Shown: positions 19,953 through 30,699 of the stretch, piece after piece | Position numbering within the stretch: position 1 is the stretch's first letter | Layout of the letters: each line of letters opens with the position of its first letter | Assembly (NCBI RefSeq): GCF_013282745.1 | Contig: NZ_CP054044.1 | Coordinates: 4,263,241-4,327,240 of the forward strand | DNA length: 64,000 nt | Direction: 5' to 3' | Source of the DNA: Yersinia bercovieri ATCC 43970 | GTDB lineage: Bacteria > Pseudomonadota > Gammaproteobacteria > Enterobacterales > Enterobacteriaceae | Position numbers and translations under genes: made by a program | Notes under the pieces: model-generated | What the model was told of the DNA's origin: nothing | Seen by the model: only the letters and a program-made list of their open reading frames with translations | The model's database searches: none

Positions 19953-21560
19953 ATGCTGAGTGCCTTGACGATTATGGCCAATATAAGTACCGATGTTGCA
20001 CCGGTTGCACTGAATAGGGCAGCAACACGGCAGTATAACCGCCGCCCAGGCTCTGGGATTGTGGCTATCGCGATTATGCTTTCGCTGCTATCCCTGCTGC
20101 CATTGGGGTTTGTTATCGGTATTGCCATCGATACTGGCTGGTCAACCGTCAAAGCACTGGTTTTTCGCCCTCGCGTGGGTGAACTCCTGATCAACACCGC
20201 GCTACTGGTAGTTTTTACCCTACCCCTTTGTACCATTATTGGTGTCGCACTGGCGTGGCTGACCGAACGCACCGCCCTACCCGGTAGGCGGATTTGGTCA
20301 CTGCTGGCTATCGCGCCATTAGCAGTACCCGCGTTTGTGCAAAGTTATGCCTGGATTAGTCTGGTGCCCGCCATGCACGGGCTTGGCGCAGGAGTCTTTA
20401 TCTCTGTTATCGCCTATTTTCCCTTTATCTATCTGCCCGCATCAGCGGTATTACGTCGTCTTGATCCCGGCCTTGAAGACGCCGCCGCGTCACTGGGCAG
20501 CCCCCCCACTGCGGTATTTTTTAAAGTGGTGCTACCACAGCTAAAACTAGCCATTTGGGGCGGTTCGATACTGATTGCACTACATTTATTGGCCGAATAT
20601 GGGCTGTATGCCATGATCCGCTTCGATACCTTTACCACCGCCATTTTTGACCAGTTCCAGTCCACCTTTAATGGCCCGGCAGCTAATATGCTGGCCGGAG
20701 TGCTGGCACTATGTTGCCTGGGATTACTGTTAATTGAGGCCACCAGCCGCGGCTATAATCGCTATGCACGAGTCGGTTCCGGTAGCGCTAGAAGCCAAAC
20801 CGCTTACGCTATGGGTTCGGCGCTTACCCTATTTTGCCTGTTATTGCCGCTGGTGCTCACCGCCCTCTCGCTGGGCGTGCCCTTTATCACTCTCGCCCGC
20901 TGGCTCTATATTGGTGGCATCGATGTGTGGTTGAACCCTGAATTGCTCCCTGCCTTGAAACAAACACTGGCATTAGCACTGAGTGGTGCGGTGATTATCA
21001 CACTATGCGCCGTCCCTATGGCATGGTTATCAGTACGTTACCCAGGGCGTTTGCATCGGCTAATGGAGGGCTGTAATTATGTCACCAGCTCCCTGCCCGG
21101 TATCGTGGTCGCGCTGGCACTGGTGACCATCACTATCCGCATTGCACGCCCGCTGTATCAAACCGAATTCACTATTTTGCTGGCCTATTTATTGATGTTT
21201 ACGCCACGGGCATTGATCAGTTTGCGGGCCGGGATTGCCCAAGCGCCGGTTGAATTAGAAAACGTGGCGCGTAGCTTGGGCAAAACGCCGACTCAAGCCC
21301 TCTGGAGCACCACCATGCGCCTCGCGGCACCGGGGGCTGCCGCCGGAGCGGCATTGGTGTTCCTCGCCATCTCCAATGAGTTAACCGCCACGCTATTACT
21401 GGCTCCCAATGGCACCCGCACACTAGCAACAGGTTTCTGGGCATTGACCAGCGAAATCGATTATGTTGCAGCATCACCTTATGCACTGCTGATGGTGGCG
21501 CTTTCCCTGCCGCTAACCTGGCTGCTTTATTCTCAATCTCAACGTACGGCAGGACTATGA
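19953..21560 (+). CDS. sfuB: ferric iron ABC transporter, fused permease
   Basis: 535 residues with about 12 membrane segments, an internal duplication of two six-helix permease units. Each half carries an EAA loop: [21 protein letters not shown] near 190 and [16 protein letters not shown] near 430. It forms the inner-membrane channel for Fe3+ delivered by SfuA. The start at 19953 lacks a strong ribosome binding site, and an ATG at 19974 is an alternative. The last four bases overlap sfuC (ATGA). Confidence 0.9.
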   Translation: MLSALTIMANISTDVAPVALNRAATRQYNRRPGSGIVAIAIMLSLLSLLPLGFVIGIAIDTGWSTVKALVFRPRVGELLINTALLVVFTLPLCTIIGVALAWLTERTALPGRRIWSLLAIAPLAVPAFVQSYAWISLVPAMHGLGAGVFISVIAYFPFIYLPASAVLRRLDPGLEDAAASLGSPPTAVFFKVVLPQLKLAIWGGSILIALHLLAEYGLYAMIRFDTFTTAIFDQFQSTFNGPAANMLAGVLALCCLGLLLIEATSRGYNRYARVGSGSARSQTAYAMGSALTLFCLLLPLVLTALSLGVPFITLARWLYIGGIDVWLNPELLPALKQTLALALSGAVIITLCAVPMAWLSVRYPGRLHRLMEGCNYVTSSLPGIVVALALVTITIRIARPLYQTEFTILLAYLLMFTPRALISLRAGIAQAPVELENVARSLGKTPTQALWSTTMRLAAPGAAAGAALVFLAISNELTATLLLAPNGTRTLATGFWALTSEIDYVAASPYALLMVALSLPLTWLLYSQSQRTAGL

Positions 21561-22606
21561 GCACGCTTGAACTTCAGCAAATCGGCAAGTCTTATCAATC
21601 GGTTACCGTGTTAGATCGCATTGACTTACAGGTTACCTCGGGTAGTCGCACCGCCATTGTCGGCCCTTCTGGCTCAGGCAAAACCACACTGCTGCGAATC
21701 ATTGCCGGTTTCGAAACGCCCGATCACGGCACAGTTATCCTGCAAGGGGAACCGCTATTTGATAGCCAAACTCAAGTACCCGCACATAAAAGAGGAATTG
21801 GTTTTGTGCCGCAAGATGGTGCGCTGTTCCCACACTTCACCGTGGCGGGCAACATCGGTTATGGGCTAAAAGGCACCCGGCAGGAGAAAACTCGCCGGAT
21901 TGATGAGTTGATGGAGATGGTCGCGCTAGACCGCAGATTGTCCCAACTTTGGCCCCATGAGATCTCCGGTGGGCAACAACAGCGGGTAGCTCTCGCCAGA
22001 GCACTCGCGCAGCGCCCGGTGCTGATGCTGCTGGATGAGCCATTTTCTGCGCTGGATACCGCATTGCGCGCCTCAACCCGCAAAGCGGTCGCCGAACTAC
22101 TGGCACAGGCGAATATTGCCTCTATTTTAGTGACCCATGATCAAACTGAAGCGCTGTCATTTGCCGATCAGGTCGCGGTCATGCGCGCCGGTAAACTGGC
22201 CCATGTTGGCCCGCCACAAGAGCTTTACCTGCGGCCGATTGATGAACCGACAGCGACCTTTCTGGGGGAAACACTGATTCTTTCTGCCAATATCGCCAAC
22301 GGATGGGCCGATTGTGCATTGGGTCGGGTCAAGGTTGACGATGCGAAACGCCATGGCCTGACGCGGATTATGTTGCGCCCCGAGCAAATTACCATCACTC
22401 CACTGCCCGCCGATCATCACTACCCGACTCACTGCCTGGCGAAAATTACCAATATTGATTTTGCCGGCTTTATCTCGACAGTCACATTATATCTCGTCGC
22501 TAGCGAAGAGAGTGTCGAGATCAAAACTATCAGTCGAGAAGGTATTCGTATCGGCTCAATGGTTGACCTGACGATTATTGGTCAGGCGCATCTCTTTAGT
22601 GATTAA
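21557..22606 (+). CDS. sfuC: ferric iron ABC transporter, ATPase
   Basis: 349 residues. Walker [13 protein letters not shown], signature [14 protein letters not shown], Walker [14 protein letters not shown], switch histidine in LVTHDQTEA. The C-terminal ~110 residues form the TOBE-like regulatory domain typical of FbpC. It energises iron uptake through SfuB. The ATG overlaps the sfuB stop. The downstream CCTGCTG/CAGCAGG repeat near 22632-22665 may help end the operon and overlaps the convergent DUF2127 gene end. Confidence 0.92.
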   Translation: MSTLELQQIGKSYQSVTVLDRIDLQVTSGSRTAIVGPSGSGKTTLLRIIAGFETPDHGTVILQGEPLFDSQTQVPAHKRGIGFVPQDGALFPHFTVAGNIGYGLKGTRQEKTRRIDELMEMVALDRRLSQLWPHEISGGQQQRVALARALAQRPVLMLLDEPFSALDTALRASTRKAVAELLAQANIASILVTHDQTEALSFADQVAVMRAGKLAHVGPPQELYLRPIDEPTATFLGETLILSANIANGWADCALGRVKVDDAKRHGLTRIMLRPEQITITPLPADHHYPTHCLAKITNIDFAGFISTVTLYLVASEESVEIKTISREGIRIGSMVDLTIIGQAHLFSD

Positions 22607-22649
22607 AAGTGCTGATTAAAGTGCTAACTCACCTGCTGAGGGTAGATGT

Positions 22650-23168
22650 TCAGCCAGCAGGTCGCAGTTGACGCCGCAGTTGCCGGTATTCCAGCAAGGT
22701 CAACACAATCACCACCGCATCCAGAATGGTTATCAAAATCAGCAGTGGCGAGTGGGTAAAGGTATAGCGATAGAGTTGATAAACAATAAATAAGCTAAAA
22801 ATCACCATGGCCATGGGGTAATAACCCAACTTTTTGCGCCATAATCCAATAATGATCCACAGCTTAATTACGCCATGGGCCACCAGATAAAAAGCAGCGA
22901 AATGTAAACTGCTGATAGAGAGACTTTGTGCGGCATGCAGCAAATAATTAGCCACGACATCCCCACGCTCTTCGATAAACTCAACTTGCGTAATGCGATG
23001 CAGCAAATTCAGTAAAAATTGCGGCGTGATAAAATACGTTAAAATACCGGCGATGATCTCCAGGGCCGCCAGTATGGCTTTTAGCAGCAGACTGATTTCA
23101 AAAACAGCATGGATACTCTTTTCCCCAAAGAGATTATTACGCTCAAATCGGTTTCTCATATTCAACAT
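22650..23168 (-). CDS. DUF2127 membrane protein
   Basis: 172 residues with about four membrane segments: HAVFEISLLLKAILAALEI, AFYLVAHGVIKLWIIIGLW, MAMVIFSLFIVYQLYRY and LLILITILDAVVIVLTLLEY. The H-x-x-F-E near the N terminus and the HGVIKL motif are typical of DUF2127 inner-membrane proteins. No function is known. Single-gene unit, convergent with sfuC. An internal ATG at codon 4 is possible. Confidence 0.75.
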   Translation of the reverse strand: MLNMRNRFERNNLFGEKSIHAVFEISLLLKAILAALEIIAGILTYFITPQFLLNLLHRITQVEFIEERGDVVANYLLHAAQSLSISSLHFAAFYLVAHGVIKLWIIIGLWRKKLGYYPMAMVIFSLFIVYQLYRYTFTHSPLLILITILDAVVIVLTLLEYRQLRRQLRPAG

Positions 23169-23289
23169 CGCGCTGATTCCCTGCGTGGTAATACAATGAA
23201 GAGTAGAGATAGAGAATAGCAGTTTACGAGGGATGGGTTAACTCACCGGAAAGTCAGCGATTAAATCAAACACAGCGGGGAGAGTAACA

Positions 23290-23317
23290 GATGCCCCCTG
23301 CAACTTCAGGGGGCATC
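23290..23317. terminator. strong hairpin after the lipoprotein operon
   Basis: GATGCCCCCTG/CAGGGGGCATC, an 11-bp perfect stem with a 6-base loop, 15 bases past the last stop of the minus-strand lipoprotein operon. The following T run is poor (TGTTACTCTCC). Confidence 0.65.
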
Positions 23318-23331
23318 GGCACTAAAGAGAG

Positions 23332-23988
23332 TTACTGCGCATCTTTACCGTAATTAGGTGAACGCGGCCCGTAGAGAATACCGTTAGGCGTTCCGGCGGT
23401 CAGCATACGTGCACTGGTAACACCGGCAATATCATGGCTACGATCAGTAAGTGTGTTGCTGATCTGAGTTACCGCAGCTTGAACCAACATGCCGATGACA
23501 CCACCAGAGGAGTTATCGCCTTCATTGCTGGATGCAGTCGCACTGCCGCTCCACAACAATTTTCCGCTTCTCAAATCAACCAGTTTGGCATTCGCCGTAA
23601 CCCGAGTATCACTGGTGATGACCTGATAAGAGGTGCCGTATTGCACCACGGTGATGTACAACACCGCATCTGCACCAAAGATTTTATGCAGTTTGGCTGG
23701 GCTGGCAGCACTGATGTCGCCCGCATTTGTCATGCCATTTTGCTTAAATGTCTCTTCCACTACAGCCACTGGCAGCACGTAATAGCCCGCTTCAGATAAT
23801 GGGTAAGTGACCTGAGACAACATACCATGGCTGGCAGCCACTTCTGGCGATTGATTCTGTGGCAGCAGCACCAAAATACTTTTTGGTTTGCTTTGCTTAA
23901 ATGCAGAGTAGTCCTGCTGTACCGGCTTGGCACAGCCAGTCAACAGCAGTGCCATCATGACTGCGCATATTGCGAAAATAGATCTCAT
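23332..23988 (-). CDS. GNA1162/DUF799 family lipoprotein
   Basis: 218 residues. Lipoprotein signal with lipobox LLTGC (C19). The remainder fits the DUF799 family of Neisseria GNA1162: SILVLLPQNQSPEV, ADAVLYITVVQYGTSY and DLRSGKLLWSGS. The fold of relatives resembles transport auxiliary proteins such as TolB or PqiC-like lipoproteins. It is the third gene of a CsgG-DUF4810-DUF799 operon, overlapping the previous ORF's stop (ATGA at 23985-23988). Role unknown; an envelope assembly or export function is inferred from company. Confidence 0.8.
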   Translation of the reverse strand: MRSIFAICAVMMALLLTGCAKPVQQDYSAFKQSKPKSILVLLPQNQSPEVAASHGMLSQVTYPLSEAGYYVLPVAVVEETFKQNGMTNAGDISAASPAKLHKIFGADAVLYITVVQYGTSYQVITSDTRVTANAKLVDLRSGKLLWSGSATASSNEGDNSSGGVIGMLVQAAVTQISNTLTDRSHDIAGVTSARMLTAGTPNGILYGPRSPNYGKDAQ

Positions 23989-24341
23989 TTAAACGCCCCT
24001 TTATCCTTGCTCATCAAAAAATCCATAAACGGAGCAGACTCAGGGAATGCCGTTTTCTCGGTATTAAATTCAGCCATCGCTAAATCTGTATGCCCGGTAT
24101 TGCCATACAGCATACCCAAATGAGCATGTAAGCCCGGAGGGACTGGCATGTTCTTCGCACGTGATTTTTCGATATTCTCTTTTAAAGCAGCAATTTGCTG
24201 TTCAGGGCTGGCATCAGATTTATAGTAATCATAAATCGTCGTTTGGTAGTTATCCCAGTTGTAAATAGGTTTCGGGGCCGTGGCACAACCCGCCAATACA
24301 GCGGCAGCCAGCAGCAGGGAGAGCTTTTTCACTAATTTCAT
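23985..24341 (-). CDS. DUF4810 family lipoprotein
   Basis: About 118 residues from the ATG at 24341. Lipobox VLAGC at about residue 19. It is followed by YNWDNYQTTIYDYYK and a TPR-like helical pair (HLGMLYGNTGHTDLAMAEF), the DUF4810 pattern. Sits between the CsgG-like and DUF799 lipoproteins, a fixed three-gene set in many proteobacteria. The longer frame to 24407 would overlap the CsgG gene and lacks a signal peptide at its own N terminus, so it is rejected. Confidence 0.78.
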   Translation of the reverse strand: MKLVKKLSLLLAAAVLAGCATAPKPIYNWDNYQTTIYDYYKSDASPEQQIAALKENIEKSRAKNMPVPPGLHAHLGMLYGNTGHTDLAMAEFNTEKTAFPESAPFMDFLMSKDKGAFK

Positions 24342-24388
24342 GTTGCGGTATCCATACTCGTGATGAGGAATTATTTTGCTATTAATGT

Positions 24389-25060
24389 CTATTTCGCCGG
24401 TTGCCATGCACCCGATTCAATGCCAGCTACCAGATTGTTGACAGCTTCACGGATAGCTAAGTCCAGCACCTTGCCATTTAAGGTTGAGTCGTAACTTGCC
24501 GTCCCACCAAAACCGATCACTTCGCGGTTGGAGAGTTCATACTCACCAGCACCCTGTGAGGAGAAGACCACTTCAGAGGTCTTCACATTGACGATATTCA
24601 GATTGACTTTGGCGTAGGCAATCTGAGATTTACCCCGGCCCAAAATGCCAAATAGCTGACGATCGCCAGTCTCTTTGCGGCCAAACTCGGTCACATCGCC
24701 GGTCACGACATAGGTCGCACCTTTCAATTGCTGGTTTTGCCCTGAAATCGCCGCTTCTGTTTTCAGCTCTTCCATATTGGTGCGCTCTAATACGTTAAAG
24801 CGGCCAGTTTGTTGTAAGTGCGTCACCAGAATGGTTTTTGACTGGTTCCCCAAACGGTCGACGCCATCGGAGAATATCCCGCTCATATAGCTTGAACGGT
24901 TGTCGAATTTACCCACAGAAATAGGGCTGCGGGGGCCGTTATATTGCGTGCCGTAAGAGGCAACTTTCGCCACTTCTAACGAACGGGAGGACTCAGAGGC
25001 GCATCCACTTAATAAGAACGCGGTTATTAACGTGGAAGCTAAAAATATTTTTTTCATCAT
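24389..25060 (-). CDS. CsgG-family lipoprotein
   Basis: 223 residues. Signal peptide with lipobox LLSGC (about C20). CsgG-like core: GPRSPISVGKFDNRSSYMSG, VTHLQQTGRFNVLERTNMEEL, GATYVVTGDVTEFG, DLAIREAVNNLV. CsgG forms the curli secretion pore. This protein is shorter than E. coli CsgG and has no curli genes nearby, so it is a paralogue of the GNA1162 cassette, not the curli exporter. First gene of the operon. The promoter should lie in the AT-rich region upstream. Confidence 0.82.
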   Translation of the reverse strand: MMKKIFLASTLITAFLLSGCASESSRSLEVAKVASYGTQYNGPRSPISVGKFDNRSSYMSGIFSDGVDRLGNQSKTILVTHLQQTGRFNVLERTNMEELKTEAAISGQNQQLKGATYVVTGDVTEFGRKETGDRQLFGILGRGKSQIAYAKVNLNIVNVKTSEVVFSSQGAGEYELSNREVIGFGGTASYDSTLNGKVLDLAIREAVNNLVAGIESGAWQPAK

Positions 25061-25589
25061 AAAAGCAATATTCTCAATAAAAGATTAAACGCCATAACTG
25101 GAAGAAATAAATAGTGATAATTTAACTTAAGTTAAACCATCAGCCTATTAACTAACATAGAACAGTAATAATAACAAAGAGTTATTATTGATAAATACAC
25201 ATATATTTATCATTGATTTAAAAAGGATTTTCGCGAGCGAATAATAACAGATATAAAATATATTTTGAAATATTAAACCCAATCTATGTATCTAAATTTT
25301 ACTTAAGGTTTAAAAACCGCATTTTATTTAAAGCGAAATTAGTTTATCACTTATTATTATCGCTGGTTATGCAATAAGCAATTGTATGGGTATAGTTATA
25401 ATGGATGTTGTTTTTTCGTTACTGCGCCGCCTGAAAAACAAGATAATTAGCGGGTAGAATAATAAATTTCGGCTAATGCTGATAAATCGCCATCATTTGG
25501 ATCAATACGTTAAATAAGTAACCTTGGGTGGCTGATGTCAGTACAATGCCAGTACTTTGAGTACCACCTTCCCCCACAGGAGTAACACC
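25061..25589. other. AT-rich intergenic region between the CsgG operon and hicB
   Basis: About 530 bases, very AT-rich from 25080 to 25380. It must hold the promoter of the minus-strand lipoprotein operon. I searched all frames just upstream of hicB for a HicA toxin. Only an 18-codon ORF (ATG near 25400) is present, and it does not resemble HicA. No other feature is seen. Confidence 0.5.
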
Positions 25590-26021
25590 GTGTTCCACTA
25601 CCCCGCCAGTTATACCCTTGATGAAGCCAGCGGCGAATACCACATTCAGTATCGCGACTTCCCTGAATTGGCCTCAGTGACCTACTCCCTGGAAGATATT
25701 GAGCTGGAAGCACAGGATGGCATTAAAAATGGCATCGCCGCAGAGATGGAAGAGCATCGCCCAGTCCCTGCTCCGTCGGCGCTGCAAGCTGGTGATATAT
25801 CCGTCCACGTGCCAATTTTGGTGCGACTGAAAGCTGAATTGCACAATGCCATGCTCACCACCCATACCCGCAAAGCCGATATGGCTCGCAAGCTCGGTTT
25901 GAATGCGGCACAGATGGATCGCCTGTTGGATGTCTATTACGCCTCTAAAGTTGAAGCACTGGAGCAAGCCCTGTATCTACTGGGCTTTGAGGCAGATGTC
26001 GCGGTCAGAAAGATCAGTTGA
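25590..26021 (+). CDS. hicB: HicB-family antitoxin, apparently without HicA
   Basis: 143 residues from GTG at 25590, which follows AGGAG at 7 bases. The longer TTG frame at 25557 has no ribosome binding site. N-terminal HicB partial RNase H fold (YPASYTLDEASGEYHIQYRDFPEL) and C-terminal helix-turn-helix (RKADMARKLGLNAAQMDRLLD). It matches E. coli HicB in order. HicB normally neutralises and autoregulates the RNA-cleaving HicA encoded next to it. No HicA is seen on either side, so it is an orphan or solitary regulator. A CCTAAC/GTTAGG hairpin follows the stop. Confidence 0.82.
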   Translation: MFHYPASYTLDEASGEYHIQYRDFPELASVTYSLEDIELEAQDGIKNGIAAEMEEHRPVPAPSALQAGDISVHVPILVRLKAELHNAMLTTHTRKADMARKLGLNAAQMDRLLDVYYASKVEALEQALYLLGFEADVAVRKIS

Positions 26022-26299
26022 TGGCCTAACACGCCGTTAGGTGGCTTAAAATTCAGCCAACAAAGTAACAAATTGTTATCTATAGATAATTAAAAAAAAC
26101 GTTAATAGCTTCACACTTCAATACATTGGCTAACAATATTTGCCATTTATGTGTGAAATTGTGATCTAATGCATAAAATTACAGTATTGTAAGTCTCTCC
26201 TTGTTGGGATTACATTAGCGCGATCCTATTTATCCATTTGATACTCAGCACAGCAATTGGGATCGTTACTGGCGAGGTAGCTCCAAGGGGAGTTGTTCA

Positions 26300-26374
26300 G
26301 TGAAATATTTCTTTATGGGTATCTCAATCATGTTGGTGGTTTGGATTGGCACCTTCATGATGATGGTCGAGTAA
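26300..26374 (+). CDS. ypdK: YpdK small membrane protein
   Basis: 24 residues, MKYFFMGISIMLVVWIGTF followed by MMMVE: a single membrane helix. It matches the E. coli YpdK small protein as I recall it and occupies the same place, near alaC and ypdAB. It starts at GTG behind a strong GGGGAG at 7 bases and ends 33 bases before a clear terminator. The 270-base upstream region is AT-rich and has no other gene, so a long leader is possible. Function unknown. Confidence 0.8.
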   Translation: MKYFFMGISIMLVVWIGTFMMMVE

Positions 26375-26407
26375 GATTGGCTCGAACCATCCACCATCTG
26401 ACATCGT

Positions 26408-26433
26408 ATAAAGGGCGCATTCGCGCCCTTTAT
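26408..26433. terminator. ypdK terminator, probably bidirectional
   Basis: ATAAAGGGCGC-ATTC-GCGCCCTTTAT: an 11-bp perfect stem with a 4-base loop, and AT-rich flanks on both sides. It lies between ypdK and the convergent cybB. Confidence 0.85.
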
Positions 26434-26452
26434 CATTCTGATTTTTAGCTAC

Positions 26453-26977
26453 TCATTTACCTGGCATCATTCTGCGCAATGTATCATCACGGCGAATATA
26501 GTGATGATAGAGAGCCGCCAGAACGTGAGCTCCAATCATAAAATAGCCCAAATTGGCGATTAGCTCGTGGGTCTGCTTAAGGTAGGATCGCGCTTCATCA
26601 TTTGGTGTCACCCACTGCGGCACCTGCCAGCCCAGTAAAAACCAGGTTTTCCCGCCGTAAGCTTGCGCCAGTACGCCGAGTATCGGCAAGGATAAGAACA
26701 GCAGATACAGCCCCCAATGCAAAATATGAGCAGCTAACAGCTGCCAATCCGGTAATTTCGGGGTGATAGCGGGTGTCACATTTCGATGGCGCAACCAAAG
26801 GCGCATCAGCATCAATAGCCAGACAGAAATACCAAAATTGAAATGCAGGTTTTTCACTAATGTTCGATCTTCGTCAGGCACGCTGTCACTGAGCAACATG
26901 GCCGCATAGGTCAAAATCAGCATCAATAGGGTTAGCCAATGCAGGGTTATTTGGGGTAACGAATAGCGTTCTCTCAT
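26453..26977 (-). CDS. cybB: cytochrome b561
   Basis: About 174 residues with four membrane segments. Haem-ligand histidines in ITLHWLTLL, NLHFNFG, AHILHWGLYLLF and IGAHVLAALYHHY. Length and the C-terminal HHY..DDTLRRMMP match E. coli CybB, an inner-membrane dihaem quinol oxidoreductase. The ATG at 26977 follows GGAG at 9 bases and is preferred over the TTG at 26992. Single-gene unit. Confidence 0.88.
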   Translation of the reverse strand: MRERYSLPQITLHWLTLLMLILTYAAMLLSDSVPDEDRTLVKNLHFNFGISVWLLMLMRLWLRHRNVTPAITPKLPDWQLLAAHILHWGLYLLFLSLPILGVLAQAYGGKTWFLLGWQVPQWVTPNDEARSYLKQTHELIANLGYFMIGAHVLAALYHHYIRRDDTLRRMMPGK

Positions 26978-27145
26978 AGCCGCCCACTCCAATATGTCAC
27001 AATAAATTGATTCATTAATGATGAGTATGGTGTATCACAGCTGAAGAGAACATTAAGGTGTTATTTGCGTCATTCGGCAGAAGAGCACGGTTATTCTGAC
27101 TGATCACCATGAGCAATCAGCCAGAATAGTGATTACATGGCTAAG

Positions 27146-28381
27146 TTACGCCGTTTCTTCTGATGTCGGTTTACTTGGTTTCAGCAAGCCATCAGCGCGG
27201 AACATACTTTTAATGCCGCGCACCGCCTGACGGATCCGGTCTTGGTTCTCAATTAGCGCAAAACGAACATGGGTATCACCGTAATCGCCAAATCCAATCC
27301 CCGGCGAGACACAAACTTTCGCTTCAGAGAGCAGACGTTTAGCAAACTCGAGCGACCCTAAATGCGCGTATTGTTCTGGAATTTTAGCCCAAACATACAT
27401 TGAGGCTTTCGGGTTTTCGACCATCCAACCCGCTTCATGCAGCCCGCGCACCAAAGCGTTACGGCGTTGGCGATACTGCTCGGCGATATCCCGCACACAC
27501 TGCTGATCCCCCTCCAGCGCCGCAATAGCCGCAACCTGTAGTGGGGTAAAAGTGCCGTAATCGTGATAGCTCTTAATACGCGCCAGCGCATTGACCAGTT
27601 CAGGATTGCCCACCATAAAACCAATGCGCCAACCGGCCATATTGTAACTTTTGGATAGGGTGAAAAACTCAACCGCAATCTCTTTTGCGCCGGGAACTTG
27701 CATGATTGAGGGCGCTTTCCAGCCATCATAGACGATGTCGGCATAGGCCAGATCATGCACCACCAGCACATCATATTGCTTCGCCAGCGCCACCACCCGC
27801 TCAAAAAAGTCCAGCTCGACACACTGTGCCGTCGGGTTAGAGGGGAAGCCGAGGATCATCATTTTTGGTTTAGGAATGGTTTCGCGGATCGCGCGCTCTA
27901 GCTCACCAAAAAAATCAATGCCCTCGGTCAGTGGCACCGAACGCACTTGTGCACCAGCAATGACCGCACCATAAATATGAATCGGGTAGCTCGGGTTCGG
28001 TACTAGTACGGTATCACCGTGATCCAGTGTTGCCAGCATCAAATGCGCCAGCCCCTCTTTCGAGCCGATAGTGACAATCGCTTCGCTTTCCGGGTCAATC
28101 TCCACCTGGTAGCGATCGGCATACCAGCGGGAAATGGCCCTGCGTAGGCGGGGGATCCCACGGGAGGTTGAATAGCCGTGGGTGTCTTCACGTTGCGCAA
28201 CACTGCACATTTTCTCAACGATATGTGGCGGTGTCGGGCCATCCGGATTACCCATACTGAAATCAATAATATCTTCACCACGACGGCGCGCCGCCATTTT
28301 TAACTCAGAGGTGATATTGAAAACATAAGGGGGAAGACGTTCAATTCGGGTAAAACGACGTTTGGAAGGGTATTCAGCCAT
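27146..28381 (-). CDS. alaC: glutamate-pyruvate aminotransferase AlaC
   Basis: 411 residues, the same length as E. coli AlaC (YfdZ). Fold-type I aminotransferase: PLP lysine in TLSKSYNMAGWRIGF (about K244), SNPTAQCVE and the substrate-binding arginine in THVRFALIEN. It makes alanine from pyruvate and glutamate. I chose the ATG at 28381 (MAEYPSKRRF) rather than 28435, since the extra 18 residues are not family-like. It lies upstream of a pyruvate-sensing ypdAB system, which fits pyruvate metabolism. An unusual stem-loop lies in its leader. Confidence 0.93.
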   Translation of the reverse strand: MAEYPSKRRFTRIERLPPYVFNITSELKMAARRRGEDIIDFSMGNPDGPTPPHIVEKMCSVAQREDTHGYSTSRGIPRLRRAISRWYADRYQVEIDPESEAIVTIGSKEGLAHLMLATLDHGDTVLVPNPSYPIHIYGAVIAGAQVRSVPLTEGIDFFGELERAIRETIPKPKMMILGFPSNPTAQCVELDFFERVVALAKQYDVLVVHDLAYADIVYDGWKAPSIMQVPGAKEIAVEFFTLSKSYNMAGWRIGFMVGNPELVNALARIKSYHDYGTFTPLQVAAIAALEGDQQCVRDIAEQYRQRRNALVRGLHEAGWMVENPKASMYVWAKIPEQYAHLGSLEFAKRLLSEAKVCVSPGIGFGDYGDTHVRFALIENQDRIRQAVRGIKSMFRADGLLKPSKPTSEETA

Positions 28382-28441
28382 AATTTCCTCGGGATACGTG
28401 AGCGCCCGGACCATCCGAGCGACGCAGACCAGCAAATGGTC

Positions 28442-28495
28442 TATTTATGAACATATCCCAGCGCCGCATAGGTGTCGAGTGGCGGCTCATAAATA
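28442..28495 (-). promoter_or_regulatory. nested stem-loop in the alaC leader
   Basis: Outer arms TATTTATGA (28442-28450) and TCATAAATA (28487-28495) are perfect complements. An inner GCCGC/GCGGC stem (28463-28467 with 28482-28486) is nested inside. It sits about 60 bases upstream of the alaC ATG and 20 bases after the GNAT gene's stop. It could be a terminator of the latter or a leader structure of alaC. Confidence 0.4.
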
Positions 28496-28516
28496 TCTCA
28501 CTCATCGGAGAAGTGA

Positions 28517-29086
28517 CTACGGCTGAAATTCGTGGTTAAGCATCCCCAAAACCCAATCATCACACCACTGCCCAGCCAACTGATAGTTATCCCGCAAAGT
28601 GCCCTCCAACTGAAAACCACAGCGCTCTAGCAGCCCCCGAGAAGCATGATTTCCCACCGTGACTGTTGCTTTCATTTTATGGAACAAACAGTGCTGGAAG
28701 CCAAACGCCAATACGGCCATTAGCGACTCTTTGGCAAAACCTTTGCCTTGATAAGAGGGCAACATGGCATAGCCCACCTCAGCTTGCTGTAATGGCGACC
28801 ATTCAGCTAAAAATCCGGTCAATCCCACAGGTTGCCCGCTTCTCTTTTCGCGAATAACCAGGCAGAGCCAATGGTTGGCACTCTTTTCCCATGGCATCAG
28901 ACGTGACTCAAACCGCGCACGAATCTCAGCTAAATCCATCGGATCAGCAATAAAACGCTGAATCTCCGGGTCTTGATATAGACCTAAAAACAGCGGCCAA
29001 TCCTGCTCGTTAAGGCTATCGAGCAGCAGCCGTGGTGTTTTTAGTGAAATGGGAGAACGACTGAACATTTGAATCACAGGTGCCAT
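28517..29086 (-). CDS. RimJ/RimL-type GNAT acetyltransferase
   Basis: 189 residues. GNAT fold of the RimJ/RimL/SpeG branch. It opens with a TPRLLLDSLNEQDW strand. The acetyl-CoA loop is LPSYQGKGFAKESL (the usual Q/R-x-x-G-x-G/A). The C-terminal NHASRGLLERCGFQLEGTLRD is the family signature. It acetylates an amino group of an unidentified substrate, such as a protein N terminus, polyamine or antibiotic. Single-gene unit on the minus strand. Confidence 0.82.
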   Translation of the reverse strand: MAPVIQMFSRSPISLKTPRLLLDSLNEQDWPLFLGLYQDPEIQRFIADPMDLAEIRARFESRLMPWEKSANHWLCLVIREKRSGQPVGLTGFLAEWSPLQQAEVGYAMLPSYQGKGFAKESLMAVLAFGFQHCLFHKMKATVTVGNHASRGLLERCGFQLEGTLRDNYQLAGQWCDDWVLGMLNHEFQP

Positions 29087-29135
29087 TTTTCTCTCAAATT
29101 AAGATGTTAGCCAGAAAAAGAGGATCGAAAATTAA

Positions 29136-30533
<1,398 letters not shown>

Positions 30534-30552
30534 TTGTATCCCGCCACTCTCC

Positions 30553-30576
30553 CTGCCGGAGCCTGACCTCCGGCAG
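30553..30576. terminator. hairpin after ybiU
   Basis: CTGCCGGAG-CCTGAC-CTCCGGCAG, a perfect 9-bp stem without a T run, 20 bases after the stop. Confidence 0.5.
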
Positions 30577-30699
30577 CCCCTCGATAGCACGGATAAAGTA
30601 GCAGTCAACCGCCCTTTTCCTTATAGTTAGCCGCTTATTCACCTCAAGATCTGATTATCTTCGACCTAAGATCCCAGGCCGTAGCCAAGAGAAAATTGC

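Noticed and set aside
24389..25060. Curli secretion pore CsgG
   Set aside because: Shorter than CsgG, no curli genes nearby, and accompanied by DUF4810 and DUF799 lipoproteins, which define another cassette.
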